A stretch of DNA of 22,841 nt from Planctomycetaceae bacterium (lineage in GTDB: Bacteria; Planctomycetota; Phycisphaerae; Phycisphaerales; SM1A02). A program made the translations under genes and the position numbers. The notes under the pieces are model-generated. The model did no database searches. It was not told where the DNA came from and saw only the letters and a list, made by a program, of their open reading frames with translations. How positions within the stretch are numbered: the stretch's first letter is position 1; every line of letters starts with the position of its first letter. The stretch spans positions 1 to 22,841 of the forward strand of contig JAIYCA010000144.1 of assembly GCA_027488265.1 (NCBI GenBank), in the 5' to 3' direction. Positions 1 through 6,595 of this stretch are shown here, in pieces.

Positions 1-288
1 CCCGAGACGGATCGCCGCACCGCGCGGTGACGCGCGATGGTGAGATTGTGAGTGGCTTCGGTCTCCACCTTCCTCGTGCATGGGAAGAGCATCGAACTTC
101 AGCTGCCCACAATCGACGTCCAACCGCATTCTTGCCAAGGAGAAGCGGTTTTGGTGCCCTCCCAAACCATACAGGCGGCATATCTCTCCACCTCCGTCGA
201 GCGACAGCGCGCACCTTTCACATCGATTACTCTGCGGAACCCATTCGCATCCCGGTCGCGCGAAAGCGTGTCCGAAGGAGTTCCGCCT
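1..288. other. Left-edge stretch with no confident gene
   Basis: The plus-strand frame of the following hydrolase is open back to a GTG at 52, and another plus frame is open from 27 to 314, but neither shows a recognisable domain here. The predicted peptide is rich in Ser, Pro and Arg and has no family-like features. Frame 1 has a stop at 28-30, which could be the end of an upstream gene, but nine codons are too few to judge. I see no RNA gene or clear promoter. Confidence 0.4.
275..280 (+). promoter_or_regulatory. Ribosome binding site choosing GTG 289
   Basis: AAGGAG lies 8 nt before a GTG at 289. This is the best Shine-Dalgarno match near the start of the conserved hydrolase domain, and it supports the shorter start over GTG 52, which has only a weaker GGTGAG upstream. 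Confidence 0.5.
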
Positions 289-1329
289 GTGCTACCGAGC
301 CCACCCGCCCGTGAGGGCCAACTTGGCTTCCTCTATCTGCCTCCGTATCGCGTGCAGGGCATCAGCGTTGCCGGAGAGCAAACATCAATTCAGGTACCTG
401 AACTTGATATCGGTTTTGATATCGGCCAATGCACGCGTGCGATTCTGAGTGTTCCGACGATCGCATTGACACACGCGCACATGGATCACGTTGGTGGTCT
501 TCCGTACTGGTTTAGCCAGCGATACTTCCAGAAGATCGGCGGTGAAACCCACATGCCCGATGCTTCTCGAGACGGCAAGCCGAAGGTTCCTGTTGGCCGA
601 TGTGTCTGCCACCCCGAACTCGAGCCGCACCTCAAGGCCCTCATGCGTGCTTGGGAGCCGCTTGAACGTCAACGTACGCCACATGAAATCGTTGCGCTTG
701 AACCTGAGTCAGCGCTCGAAATCAAGAACAACGTCTTCCTCAAGGCGATCGCAACCAAGCACACTGTGACCAGTGTTGGCTACTCCGTCCTTGAGCGCCG
801 CAGCAAATTGCGTGAGGAGTTTCGCGATCTTCCGCAGGAGAAATTGCGTGAACTTCGCGCGCAAGGCACGGAAATCACGCGCCAAATCGACATTCCACTT
901 GTGGCATACACCGGTGACACCGCGCCAGGCGAATTCCTTGTGCGAGATGAATTCGCGGAAGCGAAGATCTTGATCACAGAGTGCACCTTCTTTGAGCCAG
1001 GTCACGGTGATCGTGCAAAAACTGGCATGCACATGCATATCGATGACATCGTGCGACTTCTTCCTATTTGGAAGGCTGAAGCGATTGTCATTGTGCATGC
1101 ATCGCGACGCACCACGATTCATTATGCACGTGAGCGCATCGAGGAATTGTGCGGCAAGGATGCTTCGCGCATTCACCTGCTCATGGACCATCGAACAAAC
1201 CGTCAGCGCTATGAGCGGCAACTCGCAGAAGCACAGGCGCATGCTGATGCAAAGTCAGGTGTGAGTGCACCGGCTGACGTAAGTCAAGAGGAATCTGAAG
1301 CGAACGACGACGCTTCTTCTCAGTCGTAG
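289..1329 (+). CDS. RNase Z-like MBL-fold metallo-hydrolase
   Basis: This is a soluble zinc-dependent hydrolase of the metallo-beta-lactamase fold, closest in layout to the tRNase Z branch. The metal motif HAHMDH is encoded at about 472-489, preceded by the beta-strand IALT. Further ligands are likely the His of TKHTVTS (about 754-774), the Asp of YTGDT (about 907-921) and the His of IVHASRR (about 1087-1107). From GTG 289 it has 346 residues; the conserved part begins near FLYLPPYR. The same frame is open to GTG 52, giving 425 residues, but the extra 79 residues look non-conserved. The last 35 residues are an acidic, Ser/Ala-rich tail. It lies ahead of dnaA on the same strand, separated by about 290 nt, so it is probably a separate unit. 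The exact substrate (tRNA 3' ends or a small molecule) cannot be fixed from sequence. Confidence 0.85.
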   Translation: MLPSPPAREGQLGFLYLPPYRVQGISVAGEQTSIQVPELDIGFDIGQCTRAILSVPTIALTHAHMDHVGGLPYWFSQRYFQKIGGETHMPDASRDGKPKVPVGRCVCHPELEPHLKALMRAWEPLERQRTPHEIVALEPESALEIKNNVFLKAIATKHTVTSVGYSVLERRSKLREEFRDLPQEKLRELRAQGTEITRQIDIPLVAYTGDTAPGEFLVRDEFAEAKILITECTFFEPGHGDRAKTGMHMHIDDIVRLLPIWKAEAIVIVHASRRTTIHYARERIEELCGKDASRIHLLMDHRTNRQRYERQLAEAQAHADAKSGVSAPADVSQEESEANDDASSQS

Positions 1330-1487
1330 GTGTTCAGTTGCGGCTGCCTTGCGCTGAAAACCGCGTTGGCGCGATGTAAACGCTGCAACACTGGTTGTGT
1401 ACTCAAGAGGATTGACGCACACCGCTCATTCTCCTATCGTCCGCCCCCCGTGGCCGGCCCTGCGCGGTGGGATGCGTTGGGCCGAAC

Positions 1488-1525
1488 CCTCACTTCACGC
1501 GACCACCAAGGATCGTGAAGTGAGG
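1488..1525. repeat. 12-bp perfect inverted repeat upstream of dnaA
   Basis: CCTCACTTCACG at 1488-1499 and its exact reverse complement at 1514-1525 flank a 14-nt spacer. It lies about 100 nt before the dnaA start in the 294-nt gap after the MBL gene. No run of T follows on either strand, so a classical intrinsic terminator is unlikely. An operator or a leader-RNA hairpin for dnaA is possible. The rest of the gap (1330-1487 and 1526-1623) shows no gene. Confidence 0.6.
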
Positions 1526-1623
1526 CAACTCAAACCAAGAAAAAGACGTATCCGCCCTTCCACAGCGGCGGATGCAACGCCCGCACGTTCGGACAATTTC
1601 GAACATGCGCGCTGGAGAATGTG

Positions 1624-2988
1624 ATGCAGAGGATCGAGCCCGGTTTCCGCGAGTCGCTCGTCGACTATTTGCGCAAGAACCACGCCGACATCTGCAGGCA
1701 TTGGTTTGATGACATTGAGCCATCTGAAGTGCGTGACGGTGTACTGCGCCTCGTCGTGCGTGAACCTGTCCAGTTGAAGTATCTCCAGCGTTGCTGTGGA
1801 CCGCAGTTCACCGAGGCTGCGCAAAACGTCACTGGTCGACTGCTCGTTGTACGTTTCGTAAGTCCGGAAGAGGATGCACGGATCGACCTCAAGGGCGCCT
1901 CGCTTCCTGCGGCAGACGCCGAAAGCACCGAACGGCCAGCGTGGCTCGATGAGCAAATGCTCTTGAGCCCAGATTACACGTTCTCATCCTTCGTTGTTGG
2001 TCCTGGCAATCGGCTCGCGCACGCGGCCGCGCAAGCCGTTGTGGCAAAGCCGGGTCGTGCCTACAACCCATACTTCATCCACGGTGGTGTCGGGCTTGGA
2101 AAGACGCACCTCCTCCACGCGATCTGCCAGGAACTTCTTCGTGGCCAGCCGTCACTGCGCCTCTGTTACATCTCTTGCAACGCGTTCATGGATCTCTTCC
2201 ATGAAGCCGTAAAAGCCGGTCGAATGACCGATTTTCGGAACCGTTTCCGCACGGCAGACGTGTTGGTCATCGACGACATTCACTTCTTGTCAAAGCACGA
2301 GCAGACGCAAGAAGAGTTCTTCCACACCTTCAACGCGCTGTATCAACTTCAGAAGCAGATCATTCTGAGTTCTGATGCTGCGCCGACCGAAATCCCCGAC
2401 CTTGAAGAACGTCTCACCAGTCGTTTCTCCGCAGGTCTGGTGGCTCGTATCGAGCGCCCCTGCTTCGAGACGCGCGTTTCGATTGTGAAGGCGAAGGCCG
2501 ATCTCCACGGCCTCGACTTGCCAGACGACGTGCCGTCCTATGTCGCCGCCAAGGTCGACACGAACATCCGCGAGCTCGAGGGTGCGCTGACGCGCATCCG
2601 TGGCGTGGCCATGGCAGCCGGCCAGCCAATCACCCTCGATCTGGCGAAGCAGGCGCTCGACGGCGAATTGAGTTCGCGCAGTGGCAATGCCCCAAGTCTT
2701 CAATCGATCATCGAAAGCGTCACGCGCTTCTACGACGTGAAGTTGACGGACCTGCTCTCTAAGAAGCGGAACAAGTCGATCGCAATGCCGCGGCAAGTCT
2801 GCATGTACCTCGCACGGAAGCACACGCGGTTTAGCCTTGAAGAAATTGGGGGCTACTTCGGCGGTCGCGATCACACCACAGTGATGCATGCCGTTCGAAC
2901 GATCGAGCAGAAGGCGGATTCGGACGGCAAGCTTCAAGCAGAAGTGGACCGTATCGAGCAAGATCTCCTTCAACGCAGCGGCCGATAA
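1624..2988 (+). CDS. dnaA: Chromosomal replication initiator protein DnaA
   Basis: DnaA is the AAA+ ATPase that binds DnaA boxes and opens the replication origin. Counting from ATG 1624 (454 residues, normal size): domain I is about 1-85, with a short linker to about 112. The AAA+ core begins at YTFSSFVVG (118-126), with Walker A GGVGLGKT at 154-161 and Walker B VLVIDDIHFL (Asp 217 and 218). The arginine-finger region is LEERLTSRF. Domain IV ends with the DNA-binding signature RDHTTVMHA at 415-423. GGAGA lies 5 nt before ATG 1624. GTG 1621 is in frame but only 2 nt from that site, so ATG is preferred. No dnaN or recF follows. The 552-bp gap downstream carries DnaA-box-like sites, so the protein probably acts beside its own gene. 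Confidence 0.97.
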   Translation: MQRIEPGFRESLVDYLRKNHADICRHWFDDIEPSEVRDGVLRLVVREPVQLKYLQRCCGPQFTEAAQNVTGRLLVVRFVSPEEDARIDLKGASLPAADAESTERPAWLDEQMLLSPDYTFSSFVVGPGNRLAHAAAQAVVAKPGRAYNPYFIHGGVGLGKTHLLHAICQELLRGQPSLRLCYISCNAFMDLFHEAVKAGRMTDFRNRFRTADVLVIDDIHFLSKHEQTQEEFFHTFNALYQLQKQIILSSDAAPTEIPDLEERLTSRFSAGLVARIERPCFETRVSIVKAKADLHGLDLPDDVPSYVAAKVDTNIRELEGALTRIRGVAMAAGQPITLDLAKQALDGELSSRSGNAPSLQSIIESVTRFYDVKLTDLLSKKRNKSIAMPRQVCMYLARKHTRFSLEEIGGYFGGRDHTTVMHAVRTIEQKADSDGKLQAEVDRIEQDLLQRSGR

Positions 2989-3335
2989 ACCCTGAGGACC
3001 CAACCGACGTTCAGAAGCTTCTCAGTCCGACGAGCGGTCCAAAAACTGACCGACGCGATGGATTTATCGCGGTTGCGACAGCGGCTTCGGAACGGTTTCA
3101 ACAAGCCTCGACGCTGGAAATCGCGTGTGGAAATCCTGTGCGCTTCGGTTGGAAACCAACAGAGTTGCGGCACCCTTTGTCGGTCGGCCAGTGGCGGTTC
3201 TGCGCGGTTCCTGGTGCGGAGTACGTCTCAATCAGAACTTCTCGATCGCTCTCGACAGGCAAAAGAGAGTTTTTCCGCATGCTTCTACATCTTTAAGTCT
3301 CTTGAATACATGGATTTACGATCAACTTGCGCGAC

Positions 3336-3344
3336 TTGTCCACA
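3336..3344 (+). promoter_or_regulatory. DnaA box, one mismatch
   Basis: TTGTCCACA differs from TTATCCACA at the third base only. It sits just beyond the AT-rich part of the dnaA-mutM gap. Confidence 0.5.
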
Positions 3345-3512
3345 TCTGAACAGGGCTGTTTTCTAGGAAGAGAGACTTCTTTTCTTCTTCTCCCCTTTAC
3401 AGCCACTGGACGACATGACAACGAAACTCCATCGAAAGTGAACAGGATCTCGGTCGTTCTCACTCACTTCTCGGCCGATGCGTCGGAAGCAAAGTCTGTC
3501 GTCTCGCACTGT

Positions 3513-3521
3513 TGTGGATCA
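3513..3521 (-). promoter_or_regulatory. DnaA box, one mismatch
   Basis: On the minus strand this reads TGATCCACA, one mismatch from consensus. It is also part of a small inverted repeat, TTGTGG at 3512-3517 and CCACAA at 3524-3529, and lies 22 bp from the perfect box in the same orientation. Confidence 0.5.
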
Positions 3522-3540
3522 ACCCACAAAGACTCGCGCG

Positions 3541-4416
3541 TCATGTGGATAAGTCTTGGCAGCGTGGGCAAAAGACGGTCGCCCGACCTTGGAGCCGCAA
3601 CCCGAAGAGCGCAACGCCACAGCGAAGACATGGCTGTCCCTCGCGGCCGTACGCCGCGTGCTTCTGAACCGCGTTTCCAGGCCGACCAAAGGCGTCGCGG
3701 TAGTCCCGCAGGGTCGAGCCGCCAGCTTCCGTCGCGTGCCCCAGGATTCGACGGAGCTCCGAGGCCAAAGCAGCCACGCGAGGCGCTGTAAGGGCGCTTG
3801 CGACCGCAAGAGGGTGGATCTGAGCCGCATGGAGGCTCTCGTCGGCGTAGATGTTGCCAACGCCGGCGAGAACCGATTGATCGAGAAGCGCGGACTTGAT
3901 GGGTCGGCGGGTGTGGGAGAGCGCGTGCAGGAGCGCACTCTCGGTGATGTTGAGTGCATCTGGCCCGAGTTTGCTCCACGCGCCGTCGAGTGCTTCGCGC
4001 GAGCGGAAGGCGGTCAGGCCGCCGAATCGGCGAGGGTCACGGAAGACAAGCCGCCACGCGAATGAGTCGATCGGGCCAGCTGTTGAGCGGCATTCCCACA
4101 CGACATGCCGATGGCGCGCCTCGACGCCACGTGGAGGCTTATCGCGTTCGATGGTGACGCTGCCGGTCATTCCAAGTTGAACAACGAGAAACCGACCGCT
4201 TGTGAAGGCAATCGCCATCTGCTTTCCGCGGCGGTCGGTACCGACGACAGAGTCGCCAACGCCAAGTGCTACTCGAAAGTTCGAATTGTTCCTTCGTTCG
4301 CCCGAATCGAGCGTCACCACGCTCTTGCGCGCAAGACGCACATCGAGCAACTGAGCCCCAACGAGCCATGGATCGAGTGATCGGCGAAGGTGTTCGACTT
4401 CAGGCAGTTCGGGCAT
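3541..4416 (-). CDS. mutM: Formamidopyrimidine-DNA glycosylase (Fpg/MutM)
   Basis: This is a base-excision repair enzyme that removes 8-oxoguanine and other oxidised purines and cuts the abasic site. The start is set by the family: the mature protein must begin M-PELPEVE, because Pro2 is the catalytic nucleophile, so ATG 4416 is chosen. The frame is open to 4551, but that would bury Pro2 and overlap the next gene. Glu3 and Glu6 are present, and Lys65 in DRRGKQ matches the conserved catalytic lysine. The helix-two-turn-helix contains LAGVGNIYADE, followed by the GGSTLRDY loop. The C-terminal zinc finger has Cys263, Cys266, Cys283 and Cys286. It has 291 residues, slightly longer than usual, and looks complete. 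It diverges from the MoxR operon with 73 bp between the starts, and no strong Shine-Dalgarno site is visible. Confidence 0.96.
   Translation of the reverse strand: MPELPEVEHLRRSLDPWLVGAQLLDVRLARKSVVTLDSGERRNNSNFRVALGVGDSVVGTDRRGKQMAIAFTSGRFLVVQLGMTGSVTIERDKPPRGVEARHRHVVWECRSTAGPIDSFAWRLVFRDPRRFGGLTAFRSREALDGAWSKLGPDALNITESALLHALSHTRRPIKSALLDQSVLAGVGNIYADESLHAAQIHPLAVASALTAPRVAALASELRRILGHATEAGGSTLRDYRDAFGRPGNAVQKHAAYGREGQPCLRCGVALFGLRLQGRATVFCPRCQDLST
3544..3552 (-). promoter_or_regulatory. Perfect DnaA box inside the mutM 3' end
   Basis: TTATCCACA on the minus strand matches the E. coli consensus exactly. It is in frame with mutM and forms the last three sense codons (Leu-Ser-Thr), directly before the TGA stop at 3543-3541. 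Confidence 0.75.
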
Positions 4417-4445
4417 TGCGGGCGGGTTCCGAGGGGCTGCAACCC

Positions 4446-4451
4446 TATACT
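4446..4451 (+). promoter_or_regulatory. Possible -10 element for the MoxR operon
   Basis: TATACT is one base from the TATAAT consensus and lies about 40 nt before the ATG at 4490, in the 73-bp gap between divergent mutM and the operon. No good -35 hexamer is found at 16-18 bp, so the call is tentative. Confidence 0.35.
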
Positions 4452-4489
4452 CGCAACTTCGCAACGGCGGGTCTTCCGCAGGAGCATTT

Positions 4490-5608
4490 ATGTCTGATTC
4501 CGGTTTCCAGCATCCCGCCTCCACCCCGCCGAACAACGGATCGCGAAGCACGACTCCACTCGAGCCAGCGCTGAGTGCACACTGGCACGATCTTGTTTCA
4601 GGAATTGGCGAGGTGCGTCGCGCTGTCGACCGTGTTCGCAGCGAAATTCACCGCACGATCGTTGGACAGGATGAAGTTGTCGACCAGGCCATTTTGGCAA
4701 TTTTGTGCGGCGGCCACGCGATCGTTGAAGGTGTCCCCGGGCTTGCCAAAACGCTGCTTGTTTCAAGCATCGCAAAGACCTTGAGTTTGCACTTCTCGCG
4801 TATTCAGTTCACGCCCGACTTGATGCCCAGCGATATGACGGGCACTGAGGTCATTCAAGAAGATCGAGCAACAGGTTCGCGCGGACTCCGATTCGTGAAG
4901 GGTCCGATCTTCGCCAACATTGTGCTCGCAGACGAAATCAATCGCACGCCGCCGAAAACGCAGGCTGCGCTGCTCGAGGCGATGCAAGAGCGACAAGTCA
5001 CGGCAAACGGTGTGCATTATCGATTGCCGAACCCCTTCTTCGTACTCGCAACTCAAAACCCGATCGAGCAAGAAGGCACCTATCCGTTGCCAGAAGCACA
5101 ACTCGATCGATTCATGTTCAACATTCGGATTGGCTATCCAACCGAGACCGAAGAACTTGAGATCGTGCGCCGTACGACTTCGTCTGGACTTGCAGAACCA
5201 AGCCCAGTGCTGACCGGAGAAGACATCGTTCGCATGCAAGAGTTGGTGCGGAGAATCGATATCAATGACGATACGGTGCGGCTCGCCATCGGCATCGTTC
5301 GCGCAACACGCGTCAAAGAAGAGGGTCAAGCACTTTCGGTCTGCAAGGACTATCTCGCATGGGGTGCGGGTCCGCGCGCAAGTCAATTCCTCGTACTCGC
5401 ATCGAAGGCCCACGCACTCTTGCGCGGCAGCGGCAATGCGACCGAAGAGGACCTGTACGCGATCGCGCTTCCAGTCATGCGTCATCGCATTGTCGTGAAC
5501 TTCAACGCTGAAGCGGATGGTGTGAAGCCTGACGATGTGGTCCGACTCATCCTTGAGAAAATGCGTGGCGAGCGTGTTTCTCGCAAGCTTGATTCCGTCG
5601 CGCGCTGA
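4490..5608 (+). CDS. MoxR-family AAA+ ATPase
   Basis: This is a cytoplasmic ATPase of the MoxR branch, whose members act as chaperones or remodellers together with vWA-domain partners. It has 372 residues. Walker A is GVPGLAKT (81-88, Lys87), Walker B is IVLADE (about 144-149), and the MoxR-typical NRTPPKTQAALLEAMQE follows. Sensor 1 is in LATQNPIEQEGTYPLPEAQ and LDRFMFNI follows; the C-terminal half is the helical lid. The first 30 residues are Ser/Pro-rich and probably disordered. AGGAG at 4480-4484 lies 5 nt before ATG 4490. It is the first gene of a run of eight, with the DUF58 gene starting 18 nt after its stop, the usual partner order of MoxR-vWA loci. The substrate is unknown. Confidence 0.93.
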   Translation: MSDSGFQHPASTPPNNGSRSTTPLEPALSAHWHDLVSGIGEVRRAVDRVRSEIHRTIVGQDEVVDQAILAILCGGHAIVEGVPGLAKTLLVSSIAKTLSLHFSRIQFTPDLMPSDMTGTEVIQEDRATGSRGLRFVKGPIFANIVLADEINRTPPKTQAALLEAMQERQVTANGVHYRLPNPFFVLATQNPIEQEGTYPLPEAQLDRFMFNIRIGYPTETEELEIVRRTTSSGLAEPSPVLTGEDIVRMQELVRRIDINDDTVRLAIGIVRATRVKEEGQALSVCKDYLAWGAGPRASQFLVLASKAHALLRGSGNATEEDLYAIALPVMRHRIVVNFNAEADGVKPDDVVRLILEKMRGERVSRKLDSVAR

Positions 5609-5614
5609 TGCGCT

Positions 5615-5620
5615 GGAGGA
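5615..5620 (+). promoter_or_regulatory. Ribosome binding site choosing a TTG start
   Basis: GGAGGA stands 6 nt before TTG 5627, which is ideal spacing. The next in-frame ATG (5642) would be 21 nt away, so the rare TTG start is preferred. Confidence 0.7.
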
Positions 5621-5626
5621 TGTCCC

Positions 5627-6595
5627 TTGGCTGATCGCGCCATGCGCGCCGAGCAATACCTTGCCCCAGAAACTCTGGGGCAACTTGCTTCGTTTGAATT
5701 GCGTGCACGCATGATCGTTGAGGGCATCATGAGCGGTATGCATCGCTCGCCGTATCAGGGTCTTGCGGTCGAGTTTGCGGAACACCGTCAATACGCGCCA
5801 GGCGACAGCATTCGACAGATTGACTGGAAGGTTTTTGCGCGCACCGACAAGATGTACGTCAAGCGTTACGTCCAAGAGACGAACCTTGACGTCATTGTCC
5901 TCGTCGACCGTTCGAATTCGATGCGATTTGGATCACTCGCGATCAAGCAAGGCTGGGGTGGAACCGATGCGTCGCGTGACGGTGGTCGATGGACGAAGTT
6001 CGATCACGCAACCGCGACCGCTGCAGCGCTTGCATACGTCTGCTTACATCAAGGTGATCGTGTTGGACTTGCCATCTTCGACGAGGAAGTTCGTGCGCAA
6101 GTGAAGCGCTCGAGTCAGCGTGATCAGTGGCGTGCGATGGTTGGCCTGCTTGCTGGAGAAGCAGTCAAAGGAAAAGCGCAACTTGGTCGCTCCGTTGATC
6201 AGATGCTCGCGCGCGTGACGAACCGCGCACTCTTCTTTGTGGTGTCTGATTTCTTGATGCCGCTCGAAGAGATTCGCGGCGCCGTGGCGCGGCTCACACA
6301 CCGTGGTCACGATGTTGTTCTCGCACAACTTCTCGATCGACAAGAACTCGAGTTCTCGTTTGAGACGCCTGCACGTTTTGAGGGACTCGAAGGTGGGGAT
6401 GCGCTTGAAACCGATCCTCGCGCGGTTCGCGCGGCATATCTCGAATTGATGCGCGAACATGTTGAGGGTGTTGATCGCATCGCGCGTTCGTTTCGAGCCG
6501 ATGCAATTCTTTGCAACACCCACGAATCCGTCGGTCCGGTGCTCGCGGCACTTCTTGATCGCCGTATGGCGGTTGCTGGGAGGCGTGGCGGATGA
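5627..6595 (+). CDS. DUF58 / vWA-like domain protein
   Basis: DUF58 proteins are the standard cytoplasmic partner of MoxR ATPases and carry a vWA-type fold. The DUF58 core is visible as PGDSIRQIDWKVFART (58-73), followed by YVKRYVQET. The metal-ion-dependent adhesion site is intact as D94-R-S-N-S98 (DxSxS), and VSDFLMP lies where the last part of the vWA fold is expected. From TTG 5627 it has 322 residues and no transmembrane segment. The start rests on GGAGGA at 5615-5620; ATG 5642 is the alternative. Its stop overlaps the next start by 4 nt (ATGA), which suggests translational coupling. It probably links the ATPase to the membrane proteins downstream; this role is inferred from related loci. 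Confidence 0.9.
   Translation: MADRAMRAEQYLAPETLGQLASFELRARMIVEGIMSGMHRSPYQGLAVEFAEHRQYAPGDSIRQIDWKVFARTDKMYVKRYVQETNLDVIVLVDRSNSMRFGSLAIKQGWGGTDASRDGGRWTKFDHATATAAALAYVCLHQGDRVGLAIFDEEVRAQVKRSSQRDQWRAMVGLLAGEAVKGKAQLGRSVDQMLARVTNRALFFVVSDFLMPLEEIRGAVARLTHRGHDVVLAQLLDRQELEFSFETPARFEGLEGGDALETDPRAVRAAYLELMREHVEGVDRIARSFRADAILCNTHESVGPVLAALLDRRMAVAGRRGG

Larger units (their letters stand above)
2989..3552. other. Candidate chromosomal origin (oriC) next to dnaA
   Basis: This is the only long non-coding stretch in the window, between convergent dnaA and mutM. Sites resembling the DnaA box TTATCCACA are: 3544-3552 (perfect, minus orientation), 3513-3521 (one mismatch, minus), 3336-3344 (one mismatch, plus), 3271-3279 (TTTTCCGCA, one mismatch to TTWTCCACA) and a weaker one at 3126-3134. 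Between about 3260 and 3410 the DNA is locally AT-rich and includes a pyrimidine-rich strand near 3375-3400, which could serve as an unwinding element. There is no convincing ORF; frames of 60-100 codons lack family-like sequence. Placement beside dnaA is common for bacterial origins. The call is inference from position and box clustering. Confidence 0.65.

Noticed and set aside
709..1242. 177-codon minus-strand open frame opposite the MBL hydrolase
   Set aside because: The plus-strand hydrolase has its zinc motifs in this stretch, and the antisense peptide has no recognisable feature.
1488..1525. Intrinsic terminator for the MBL gene
   Set aside because: The stem is strong but no T-run follows, and it lies about 160 nt after the stop codon. 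It is kept as an inverted repeat only.
3058..3366. Small genes in the dnaA-mutM gap (frames of 60-102 codons)
   Set aside because: The peptides are Ser/Arg/Cys-rich without motifs, the starts lack convincing ribosome sites, and the DnaA-box cluster explains the gap better.
4417..4551. N-terminal extension of the mutM frame to 4551
   Set aside because: Fpg needs Pro2 as its nucleophile, so translation must begin at ATG 4416. The extension also overlaps the divergent MoxR gene.
4763..5875. 370-codon minus-strand open frame opposite the MoxR gene
   Set aside because: The plus strand here has clear AAA+ motifs. The antisense peptide is rich in His, Cys and Arg with no domain. It is a codon-usage shadow.
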